A stretch of 12,286 bases of DNA from Bacteroidota bacterium. Its GTDB lineage: Bacteria; Bacteroidota; Bacteroidia; Bacteroidales; UBA1402. Position 1 is the stretch's first letter; the number at the start of each line of letters is the position of its first letter. Positions 7,253 through 12,286 of this stretch are shown here, one piece after another. The position numbers were made by a program, and so were the translations under genes. The stretch lies in assembly GCA_030706285.1 (NCBI GenBank), contig JAUZOU010000049.1, positions 1-12,286 on the forward strand, given 5' to 3'. The notes under the pieces were generated by a model. It was not told where the DNA came from and did not search any database. It saw only the letters and a list, made by a program, of their open reading frames with translations.

Positions 7253-7999
7253 GTGAAAATTCTCGAAGGAAAAACAGCGATCATCACGGGCGCTGCTCGT
7301 GGTATTGGTAAGGCAATTGCCTTGAGATATGCAGAAGAAGGTGCAAACATAGCATTCACCGATTTGGTCATTGATGATCTTGCCAAGGCGACAGAAGCAG
7401 AAATTGCTGCTTTTGGAGTAAAAGTGAAAGCTTATGCATCCAACGCTGCCAATTTTGAAGATACACACAAGGTAGTCAACGAAATCGTCAAGGAATTCGG
7501 CCGGATAGACATTCTTGTCAACAACGCCGGCATTACCCGCGACGGATTGATGTTGCGTATGACCGAACAACAATGGGATTCTGTCATCAACGTCAATTTG
7601 AAATCAGCTTTCAATTTTATCCATGCCTTGACCCCGGTTATGATGAAACAACGTGGTGGCAGTATCATTAACATGAGCTCCGTCGTTGGAGTATCAGGAA
7701 ATGCCGGTCAATGCAACTATTCTGCCTCTAAAGCCGGTTTGATCGGATTGGCAAAATCCATTGCCGCAGAAATGGGTCCTAAAGGTATTCGTGCCAACGC
7801 CATTGCTCCAGGCTTCATTATCACCGACATGACTGCTCAGCTTTCTGAAGAAGTCCGCGCAACCTGGTGTGAAAAAATTCCGTTGCGCAGAGGTGGTACG
7901 CCAGAAGATGTGGCCAATATTTGCGTCTTCCTTGGTTCAGACCTTTCTTCCTATGTCTCCGGACAGGTCATCCATTGTGATGGTGGCATGAACAGATGA
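7253..7999 (+). CDS. fabG: 3-oxoacyl-[acyl-carrier-protein] reductase FabG
   Basis: This short-chain dehydrogenase reduces 3-oxoacyl-ACP with NADPH in the fatty acid elongation cycle. From the GTG at 7253 it has 248 residues, the usual FabG length, beginning VKILEGKTAIITG. An ATG at 7202 would add 17 residues (MYRSISV...) with no FabG counterpart. The cofactor motif TGAARGIG is at 12-19 and NNAG at 90-93. The catalytic Ser143 is in INMSSVVG, with Tyr156 and Lys160 in NYSASKAG. The NAIAPGFIITDMT loop is at 182-194, and the end HCDGGMNR is typical. There is little Shine-Dalgarno sequence. TAGGTTTA at 7186-7193 is one mismatch from a -7 box and could give a separate promoter. The stop overlaps the next start (ATGA), so the two genes are co-translated. 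Other SDR enzymes are possible, but the length and motifs favour FabG. Confidence 0.9.
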   Translation: MKILEGKTAIITGAARGIGKAIALRYAEEGANIAFTDLVIDDLAKATEAEIAAFGVKVKAYASNAANFEDTHKVVNEIVKEFGRIDILVNNAGITRDGLMLRMTEQQWDSVINVNLKSAFNFIHALTPVMMKQRGGSIINMSSVVGVSGNAGQCNYSASKAGLIGLAKSIAAEMGPKGIRANAIAPGFIITDMTAQLSEEVRATWCEKIPLRRGGTPEDVANICVFLGSDLSSYVSGQVIHCDGGMNR

Positions 8000-8676
8000 C
8001 GGTCGTTTATGAAGACAACCACCTTTTGATCGTCAACAAGGCTTGCGGAGAGATCGTTCAGGTCGATAAAACCGGTGATCCCTCTCTGGAAGTGACGCTC
8101 AAGCAGTGGCTTAAGGAAAAGTACAATAAGCCGGGTAACGTCTTTTTAGGCGTTACCCACCGGCTTGACCGGCCGGTAACAGGGCTGGTCATTTTTGCTA
8201 AGACAAGCAAAGTGCTGCCTCGGTTGAATGAGCAATTCAAGAAGGGGGAAATACACAAAACGTATTGGGCCATCGTCAAACAGGCACCTGAACTACCGGA
8301 GGGTATGCTTGAACATTATCTGTTCAGAAATGAAAAGCAAAATAAAAGCTATGTCTGTGATGCCAATAAGTCAGGTTCAAAACGAGCCTTACTGCATTAT
8401 AAGTTGATTGGCAAGTCTGATTCTTATTATCTGTTGGAAATCGAGTTGTACACCGGCAGGCATCATCAGATCCGGTGTCAGTTGGCTGCTATCGGATGTC
8501 CCATCAAAGGAGACCTCAAATATGGTTATCCAAGGTCAAATCCGGATGGTGGCATCTCGTTGCATTCCAGAAGAGTTCAGTTTGTCCATCCAGTGAGCGG
8601 TTTGGCAATTGATGTCACCGCGCCTCTACCGGAAGGTGATGCCATTTGGAAAAAATTCAGAAAATATGTCTACTGA
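7996..8676 (+). CDS. RluA-family RNA pseudouridine synthase
   Basis: This 226-residue enzyme isomerises uridine to pseudouridine in rRNA or tRNA. The start VVYEDNHLLIVNKACGEIVQ is the usual RluA-type opening strand. The catalytic motif HRLDRPVTG is at 55-63, with the nucleophilic Asp58. The conserved KTYWAIV is at 88-94 and GRHHQIRCQLAAIGCPIKGDLKYG follows in the C-terminal half, where the family has RxHQIR and GDxxYG. There is no N-terminal S4 domain, so it is the short RluA/RluC-catalytic-only type. Which base it modifies is not visible. Its ATG overlaps the fabG stop by 4 bp (ATGA), indicating a shared transcript, although fatty acid and RNA-modification functions are unrelated. Confidence 0.92.
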   Translation: MTVVYEDNHLLIVNKACGEIVQVDKTGDPSLEVTLKQWLKEKYNKPGNVFLGVTHRLDRPVTGLVIFAKTSKVLPRLNEQFKKGEIHKTYWAIVKQAPELPEGMLEHYLFRNEKQNKSYVCDANKSGSKRALLHYKLIGKSDSYYLLEIELYTGRHHQIRCQLAAIGCPIKGDLKYGYPRSNPDGGISLHSRRVQFVHPVSGLAIDVTAPLPEGDAIWKKFRKYVY

Positions 8677-8695
8677 AAAATAATTTGTATATTTG
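8665..8695 (+). promoter_or_regulatory. Promoter of the marR gene
   Basis: TATATTTG at 8688-8695 matches the -7 consensus. A TATG at 8665-8668, one base from TTTG, lies 19 nt upstream. Transcription would begin near 8702, about 14 nt before the ATG. The promoter overlaps the end of the pseudouridine synthase gene. Confidence 0.6.
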
Positions 8696-8715
8696 TCTCA
8701 TCAATCAATCAAACC

Positions 8716-9078
8716 ATGGAAGATATCTGTGTCATCAAAGAAATTTATAAAATACTCTATCAGTTTGAAAAGAAATTCCTTGAAGTGCATAAAATCAGCA
8801 TCAATGAAGCAATGGTATTATGCTGCCTGAAAGGCGGAGAGGAAAAATCGGCCGGACAGATTTGCGATTTTGTCGGACTTTCCAATTCCAGAGTTTCCAA
8901 AGTTCTTTGCTCTGTGGAGGAAAATGGTTTTATCAGTCGCCGGTTAGGCATGACCGACCGTCGCCAGATGTTCTTTGCATTGACCGAAAGTGGCAAGCAA
9001 AAAATCAGTGAAATGGAAGAGACATCGCTTCATTTTTCTGACTTATTGTCAAAAATCTCGAAGCAATGTGCTTCCTGA
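8716..9078 (+). CDS. MarR-family winged-helix transcriptional regulator (short)
   Basis: This 120-residue protein contains a MarR-type winged helix. Helices ISINEAMVLCCLKGGEEKSAGQICDF and the recognition helix LSNSRVSKVLCSVEENGFISRRLG (about 53-76) are followed by the wing DRRQMFFALTESGKQKI (82-98), the DRR...LTxxGK signature of MarR proteins. It is shorter than the usual 140-150 residues, as the C-terminal dimerisation helix is reduced. Cys residues at 5, 36, 37, 49 and 65 are noteworthy, because some MarR proteins sense oxidants through cysteine, but no sensing pair can be assigned. It has its own promoter, and a terminator embedded in its last codons. The thioredoxin lipoprotein gene follows immediately, which might be its target; this is inference from position only. 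Confidence 0.85.
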   Translation: MEDICVIKEIYKILYQFEKKFLEVHKISINEAMVLCCLKGGEEKSAGQICDFVGLSNSRVSKVLCSVEENGFISRRLGMTDRRQMFFALTESGKQKISEMEETSLHFSDLLSKISKQCAS

Positions 9079-9086
9079 TTTTTTTT
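9060..9086 (+). terminator. Intrinsic terminator within the 3' end of marR
   Basis: A 6-bp stem GAAGCA (9060-9065) pairs with TGCTTC (9069-9074) around a 3-nt loop, followed by eight T at 9079-9086. The stem is coding, and the MarR stop TGA is at 9076-9078. The T-run merges with the -24 element of the next promoter. Confidence 0.65.
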
Positions 9087-9101
9087 GGCATAATAATTGC
9101 T
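9085..9101 (+). promoter_or_regulatory. Sigma-54 (-24/-12) promoter for the thioredoxin lipoprotein
   Basis: The sequence TTGGCA-TAATAA-TTGCT has the invariant GG (9087-9088) and GC (9099-9100) separated by exactly 10 nt. It matches the RpoN consensus YTGGCACGrNNNTTGCW at all but two specified positions (C and G after TGGCA are T and A). Transcription would start near 9112, giving a leader of about 29 nt to ATG 9141. No TAnnTTTG box is present in this stretch, so a housekeeping promoter is less likely. An upstream activator site was not identified. Confidence 0.65.
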
Positions 9102-9140
9102 ATTAGACATATTATACAACACGAAACAAATTCAACCAAT

Positions 9141-9635
9141 ATGAAACGAACAAAACACATGACGGCATTGATCCTGCTGGCTATTTTATTCTTACCAGCA
9201 TGTAGTGCAAAAGGGCCTGAAAAAGAGTTAGTTAAAAATCCAGAACAAATAAAAACAACATCAAAAATGGGAACAATTCATTTGACCAAAGAAGCATTTC
9301 TAGAGAAAGTCGTAAATTATGAAACCAATCCGAAAGAATGGAAGTATCTGGGTGACAAGCCTTGTTTGATCGATTTTTATGCAGACTGGTGCGGTCCCTG
9401 CAAAGCTGTGGCACCAATACTTGAAGAACTTGCTGCGGAATACGAAGGCAAAATTTATATTTATAAGATTAACACGGATGAAGAACAGGAGTTGGCCGGC
9501 GCTTTTGGTATCCGCAGTATTCCCAGCATCCTGTTTGTCCCAATGGAGGGACAACCTCGTATGAGCATGGGCGCTCTTCCGAAAGATCAGTTGAAAAAAG
9601 CCATCAATGAGATCCTTTTAAACAATAAAGAATAA
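9141..9635 (+). CDS. Thioredoxin-fold lipoprotein
   Basis: The protein has 164 residues from ATG 9141. An in-frame ATG at 9066 is rejected because it lies inside the marR terminator, upstream of the promoter. A basic start (MKRTKH) and hydrophobic core (ALILLAILF) lead to the lipobox LPAC with Cys21, so it should be a lipoprotein in the periplasm. A linker (22-45) precedes a complete thioredoxin domain: CLIDFYADWCGPCKAVAPIL carries the redox motif WCGPC at 83-87, and GIRSIPSILF holds the cis-Pro128. It would reduce disulfides, or oxidise thiols, in exported proteins, depending on its electron partner; no DsbD or CcdA gene is in view. A predicted sigma-54 promoter lies just upstream, and a 16-bp hairpin terminator downstream. 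The canonical CGPC suggests a reductase of the TrxA type. Confidence 0.9.
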   Translation: MKRTKHMTALILLAILFLPACSAKGPEKELVKNPEQIKTTSKMGTIHLTKEAFLEKVVNYETNPKEWKYLGDKPCLIDFYADWCGPCKAVAPILEELAAEYEGKIYIYKINTDEEQELAGAFGIRSIPSILFVPMEGQPRMSMGALPKDQLKKAINEILLNNKE

Positions 9636-9674
9636 GAGACAACGCCCTTCAATGGGCAACAAACATTGGTTATA

Positions 9675-9716
9675 GGCTCGTTCTGAAAAATAATCCGTAT
9701 TTTTTCAGAACGAGCC
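9675..9716. terminator. Strong intrinsic terminator, 16-bp perfect stem
   Basis: The arms GGCTCGTTCTGAAAAA (9675-9690) and TTTTTCAGAACGAGCC (9701-9716) pair perfectly around a 10-nt loop, with GTTTTATT on the plus-strand exit. It ends the thioredoxin transcript. A minus-strand open frame stops 4 bp to its right, so it may have served both directions. Confidence 0.85.
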
Positions 9717-9719
9717 GTT

Positions 9720-9872
9720 TTATTCATAAAGTAGTTCAATGCCACGCCCCTTGAGGTCGGAAACAATGTCTATTCCATTTAATACCTCCTTGGGATTGTT
9801 TATTGATGAGCTATTCAAAGTGTCGTGATCACCGTCTATTTTTTTAATAATTGCAGTATCTTTGGCAGAAAG
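9720..9872 (-). pseudogene. Possible remnant of a minus-strand gene (C-terminal part)
   Basis: On the minus strand a frame is open for 50 codons between TAA (9873-9875) and TAA (9720-9722). It has no ATG and ends with protein-like sequence such as NNPKEVLNGIDIVSDLKGRG and IELLYE. Its stop lies just before the 16-bp hairpin, as a real gene end would. It overlaps the promoter and start of the kinase gene, so it cannot extend intact. I do not recognise the family; a chance frame is possible. Confidence 0.25.
9857..9864 (+). promoter_or_regulatory. -7 box for the kinase/nucleotidyltransferase operon
   Basis: TATCTTTG matches TAnnTTTG, with predicted transcription start near 9871. That is 11 nt before the GTG at 9882 but downstream of the ATG at 9825, which is why the GTG is chosen. 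The -33 element is poor. Confidence 0.5.
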
Positions 9873-9881
9873 TTAATTCCC

Positions 9882-10913
9882 GTGGATCAAACAAAAATAG
9901 CCCTTCTAAGCCAACTATTTAAAGAATGGTGTGGTCAGGAACCACAACAGGTGACGGAACTGCCACCAAGTGGTTCTTACCGTAGTTATTGCCGTATGCA
10001 GTCCGCATCATACTCCGCATTGGGCGCCTGGAACGCGGATGCCCGTGAAAATGATGCCTTTTTGTCATTTACTGACAGTTTTTACAAAATGGGGCTGCCA
10101 GTCCCGGAAATCTACGCCAGCTGCCAGCCTGAAGAGGTTTACTTACTCGAAGATCTTGGTCCTGTCATGCTGTTCGACCGGGTACACAATCATCCATTGG
10201 ATGACACTGTCAAGGATTTATACAAGCAGAGTCTTAAAGGGCTTGTCGATTTGCAATTGAAAGGAAAAGACATCATCGACTTTTCAAAATGCTACCCTCG
10301 TGCTGCGTTCGACCGAAATTCCATGATGTGGGACTTGAATTATTTCAAATATTACTTTCTTAAACTTGTCCGGATTCAGTTCGACGAACAGGCTCTCGAA
10401 GATGACTTTCGTCACTTTACAGACTACCTGCTCAAGGAGAAGGGCGATTATTTCATGTTCCGTGATTTTCAGTCTGCCAATATCATGATCCGGAACGAAA
10501 AACCTTGCTTTATTGATTATCAGGGCGGCCGTCGTGGTGCCCTTCAATATGATCCGGCCAGTTTGTTGTTTGATGCCAAAGCTAAATTGCCTAAAGCGGT
10601 TCGTCAGGAACTGATAGACTACTATGTGGATATCTTGGCTGAAAAAACAACTGTTTACCGGGTAGAATTCATGCATTATTATCAGGGCTTTGTTTTGATA
10701 CGTCTGATGCAGGCAATGGGAGCATTTGGTTTCAGAGGCATTGTTGAAAAGAAACCAGGCTTTATAGAAAGCATTCCACCGGCATTGACCATGTTTGCAG
10801 ACCTATTGGACGAATGGACATTGCCTGTGGAAATACCTGAACTGAAGACCTGCTTTAAGCGGATGCTGGGTTCAGTGTATCTGAAGAGTCTAATCAATAA
10901 ATTGATCGAATGA
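9882..10913 (+). CDS. APH-fold sugar kinase, AmgK-like
   Basis: The protein has 343 residues from GTG 9882 (VDQTKIALLSQLFKEW). An ATG 57 bp upstream would add an unlike segment and lies before the likely promoter. It has the aminoglycoside phosphotransferase fold. A glycine loop PPSGSYRSYCRM lies near residues 28-39, and the hinge VYLLEDLGPVMLFD near 86-99. The catalytic loop FRDFQSANIM has Asp195 and Asn200; the usual His before Asp-loop HxD is Arg. The metal-binding Asp212 is in FIDYQGGRRGALQYDPASLLFD. The DYQGxxxGxxxYDxASLLxD pattern is that of AmgK, which phosphorylates MurNAc/GlcNAc at C1, rather than of resistance enzymes. It overlaps a MurU-like nucleotidyltransferase by 4 bp, the same pairing as in cell-wall recycling of Pseudomonas. 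Substrate is inferred; other sugars are possible. There is no RapZ C-terminal domain. Confidence 0.78.
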   Translation: MDQTKIALLSQLFKEWCGQEPQQVTELPPSGSYRSYCRMQSASYSALGAWNADARENDAFLSFTDSFYKMGLPVPEIYASCQPEEVYLLEDLGPVMLFDRVHNHPLDDTVKDLYKQSLKGLVDLQLKGKDIIDFSKCYPRAAFDRNSMMWDLNYFKYYFLKLVRIQFDEQALEDDFRHFTDYLLKEKGDYFMFRDFQSANIMIRNEKPCFIDYQGGRRGALQYDPASLLFDAKAKLPKAVRQELIDYYVDILAEKTTVYRVEFMHYYQGFVLIRLMQAMGAFGFRGIVEKKPGFIESIPPALTMFADLLDEWTLPVEIPELKTCFKRMLGSVYLKSLINKLIE

Positions 10914-11686
10914 AAGGCGTGATTTTTGCCGCTGGTCTGGGAACTCGATTGTATCCGTTAACAAAAGATAAGCCAAAAGCATTGGTTGAAGTGCACGGAA
11001 TGACCATGCTTGAGCATACGCTCCGGAAAATGGAAGCTTCCGGTATCCGGGAGATCGTCGTTAACATCCATGCCTTTGCCAGGAGAATGGACTGTTTCCT
11101 GACTGCCTATTCTGTCAGACATCCTTCCGTAACGATCCATGTATCAGATGAAAGCGACTTATTGCTGGAAACAGGAGGAGGCATTAAGAAAATGCAGCCA
11201 TTGCTAGGTCAGGAACCGTTTCTGGTTCATAATGTGGATGTTTTATCTACCGTTAACTTTGAAAAACTGATAACAGCTGATGCTGTTTTCTTCCATCAGC
11301 ATGAAAAAAAGGCATCTGCATTTACTCCTGTTCATTCCAGCTACTTGGCAACCTTGGCAGTCAGAAAAATCACCAGTGACCGGTATTTCCTGTTCAATCA
11401 GAACGGTTTGCTTTGCGGTTGGGAAAATGTGAAAACAGGAGAGCAGAAAATAGCACGTCCGCAAGAAACCGATTTGCAACGTTATGGCTTTACAGGTATC
11501 CATGTGATTCATCCGCAGCTGTTCCAGTTGATGACGGAGACAGGGGTCTTTTCCATAACGGATGTTTATCTACGTTTGGCTAAAGATCACGAAATCAGAA
11601 TGTTTGATGTGAGCGATGCTGAGTGGTTTGATATTGGTAGCCCTAAACAACTCGAACTGGCAGAGCAGGAGTGGAAGGAACGATAA
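10910..11686 (+). CDS. Sugar-1-phosphate nucleotidyltransferase, MurU-like
   Basis: This 258-residue protein has the nucleotidyltransferase fold. The signature AAGLGTRLYPLTKDKPKALVEV is at residues 7-28 (GxGTRLxPLT...PK), binding the NTP and carrying the catalytic Lys. SDLLLETGGGIKKMQPLLG (82-100) and FLVHNVDVLS (104-113, metal-binding Asp110) match the MurU pattern ETGGGI...PFLV.N.D. YGFTGIHVIHPQLF and the C-terminal WFDIGSPKQLELAE also fit; the latter supplies a second Asp. MurU makes UDP-MurNAc from MurNAc-1-phosphate and UTP. Its start ATG overlaps the kinase stop (ATGA), so the two are translationally coupled: kinase then uridylyltransferase. Glucose- or GlcNAc-1-phosphate cannot be excluded as substrate. 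No terminator is visible in the 100 bp downstream. Confidence 0.82.
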   Translation: MKGVIFAAGLGTRLYPLTKDKPKALVEVHGMTMLEHTLRKMEASGIREIVVNIHAFARRMDCFLTAYSVRHPSVTIHVSDESDLLLETGGGIKKMQPLLGQEPFLVHNVDVLSTVNFEKLITADAVFFHQHEKKASAFTPVHSSYLATLAVRKITSDRYFLFNQNGLLCGWENVKTGEQKIARPQETDLQRYGFTGIHVIHPQLFQLMTETGVFSITDVYLRLAKDHEIRMFDVSDAEWFDIGSPKQLELAEQEWKER

Positions 11687-11791
11687 AAGTCACACATTCA
11701 ACGGTCTTTCGTCAAAAAAATGCGAATTAGTTACATTTATTGGCTAAATTGTTCCATTTTGTAATTTTTAAACTAAAAAAACAGATAGTTT

Positions 11792-11822
11792 ATTGTTGTA
11801 AATTAAAAAAGCCGTATATTTG
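11792..11822 (+). promoter_or_regulatory. Promoter of the leuA leader transcript
   Basis: TATATTTG at 11815-11822 is an exact -7 box, and ATTG at 11792-11795 (one mismatch to TTTG) lies 19 nt upstream. Transcription would begin near 11829, about 16 nt before the leader peptide ATG. Confidence 0.75.
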
Positions 11823-11844
11823 CAGCGTTAAAAACGAACAACAC

Positions 11845-11913
11845 ATGACAAATTTCATTCTATCCAGCATTAATCTAATTGGTATCATTCTACTAAAGAA
11901 GGTGGCAAGGTAG
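11845..11913 (+). CDS. Branched-chain amino acid attenuator leader peptide (22 aa)
   Basis: ATG 11845 to TAG 11911-11913 encodes 22 residues starting MTNFILSSINLI and continuing GIILLKKVAR. Ten of 22 are branched-chain: Ile at 5, 9, 12, 14, 15, Leu at 6, 11, 16, 17 and Val at 20. All four Leu codons are CTA, generally a rare Leu codon, as in the E. coli leu leader. The peptide starts about 16 nt after the predicted transcription start, and its stop codon lies inside the antiterminator strand. Its role is to report charged tRNA-Leu and tRNA-Ile: a ribosome stalled at the Leu/Ile codons lets the downstream RNA fold so that leuA is transcribed. The peptide itself probably has no other function. 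Confidence 0.85.
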   Translation: MTNFILSSINLIGIILLKKVAR

Positions 11914-11958
11914 TAAGATAATGTGGATTGAATAACGCATACAGCCCTTCTTGCTACC
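11901..11958 (+). promoter_or_regulatory. Antiterminator hairpin of the leuA attenuator
   Basis: GGTAGTAAGA (11909-11918) can pair with TCTTGCTACC (11949-11958): 10 bp with one G-U. The latter includes the 3' half of the terminator 5' arm and part of its loop, so this fold excludes the terminator. A second copy of the pairing strand, GGTGGCAAG (11901-11909), can make a 9-bp alternative with the same target. The leader stop TAG is inside the first strand, so a ribosome finishing the peptide would cover it and favour termination. Confidence 0.7.
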
Positions 11959-11981
11959 GATGTAAGAAGGGCTTTTTCTTT
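11943..11981 (+). terminator. Attenuator terminator upstream of leuA
   Basis: AGCCCTTCTT (11943-11952) pairs perfectly with AAGAAGGGCT (11964-11973), 10 bp, around an 11-nt loop. The T-rich exit is TTTTCTTTT. It lies between the leader peptide stop and the leuA start codon, 20 bp before the latter, so it controls read-through into leuA. Confidence 0.9.
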
Positions 11982-12001
11982 TAACCGATTAAACCAATTA
12001 T

Positions 12002-12286
12002 ATGTCAGACAGAGTATTTATTTTCGACACCACCCTTAGAGATGGTGAACAGGTTCCAGGATGCCAGTTGAATACCGTTGAAAAAATTCAAGTAGCTAAG
12101 GCACTGGAAACATTGGGGGTAGATGTCATTGAGGCCGGCTTTCCTATTTCAAGTCCCGGAGATTTCAATTCGGTGGTAGAAATCAGTAAAGCTGTGACGT
12201 GGCCAACCATTTGTGCGTTGACAAGAGCCGTGGAAAAAGATATAGATACGGCAGCCGATGCACTGAAATATGCCAAACACAAGCGG
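12002..12286 (+). CDS. leuA: 2-isopropylmalate synthase LeuA (N-terminal part, runs off right edge)
   Basis: The first 95 codons of LeuA are present, from ATG 12002. The enzyme condenses acetyl-CoA with 2-oxoisovalerate, the first committed step of leucine synthesis. Residues 5-19 (VFIFDTTLRDGEQVP) hold the HMGL-like signature: the catalytic Arg13 and metal-binding Asp14, followed by Glu16 and Gln17. EAGFPISSPGDF (41-52) and TICALTRA (67-74) are the next strands of the TIM barrel. LRDGEQVPGC in place of LRDGEQSPG is a variant; related homocitrate and citramalate synthases share the fold, but AGFPISSPGDF favours LeuA. Expression is very probably controlled by the leader peptide and attenuator just upstream. 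Confidence 0.88.
   Translation, partial: MSDRVFIFDTTLRDGEQVPGCQLNTVEKIQVAKALETLGVDVIEAGFPISSPGDFNSVVEISKAVTWPTICALTRAVEKDIDTAADALKYAKHKR

Noticed and set aside
7109..7573. 154-aa minus-strand frame opposite tetR-fabG
   Set aside because: It is antisense to the well-supported fabG gene, is Cys/Phe-rich without domains, and spans the intergenic region; a shadow frame.
9066..9140. Upstream in-frame ATG 9066 for the thioredoxin lipoprotein
   Set aside because: It lies in the marR terminator loop, before the predicted promoter, and would bury the lipoprotein signal peptide behind 25 residues.
10284..10676. 130-aa minus-strand frame inside the kinase gene
   Set aside because: Entirely antisense to the motif-supported kinase; no promoter and no recognisable sequence.

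Overview
The window looks like the chromosome of a Bacteroidetes bacterium, probably Bacteroidales. The supporting signs are several promoter -7 boxes of the form TAnnTTTG with upstream TTTG-like -33 elements, an almost complete absence of Shine-Dalgarno sequences, a tRNA gene without an encoded CCA, secreted and outer-membrane protein types typical of the phylum, and a LeuA N-terminus with the variant motif LRDGEQVPGC. No genus can be named from this sequence alone.

Region 1 (about 1-6220) is AT-rich and accessory in character. It opens with the 3' end of an unidentified gene, possibly a transposase, whose stop codon lies in a 13-bp motif. That motif recurs in inverted orientation at 779-791. 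Between the copies lies a 5'-truncated fragment of an outer-membrane beta-barrel-like protein. A DoxX-family membrane protein and a roughly 600-bp AT-rich gap follow. Next come three exported proteins: an unrecognised 520-aa secreted protein, a convergent M48 metallopeptidase sharing a bidirectional terminator with it, and an S41-type protease-like protein preceded by what may be decayed S41/PDZ-like coding sequence.

Region 2 (6224-6463) is the junction. It holds an initiator tRNA-fMet gene on the minus strand with its own promoter and terminator. The tRNA 3' end points towards the AT-rich block. A divergent promoter drives a TetR regulator.

Region 3 (6467-9635) is higher in GC and more core-like: a TetR regulator, FabG with a GTG start, an RluA-family pseudouridine synthase overlapping fabG by 4 bp, a small MarR regulator, and a thioredoxin-fold lipoprotein. 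The lipoprotein is preceded by a near-consensus sigma-54 (-24/-12) promoter abutting the terminator of marR.

Region 4 (9675-11686) has a 16-bp perfect hairpin terminator and then a two-gene overlapping operon resembling AmgK/MurU: an APH-fold sugar kinase and a nucleotidyltransferase. The pair would convert a salvaged amino sugar to its 1-phosphate and then to a UDP-sugar.

Region 5 (11793-12286) holds the most striking regulatory structure. A Bacteroidetes-type promoter reads into a 22-codon leader peptide rich in Ile and Leu, in which all four Leu codons are CTA. Mutually exclusive antiterminator and terminator hairpins follow, then the start of leuA. This is a classical ribosome-mediated transcription attenuator for leucine/branched-chain amino acid synthesis. 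LeuA runs off the right edge.
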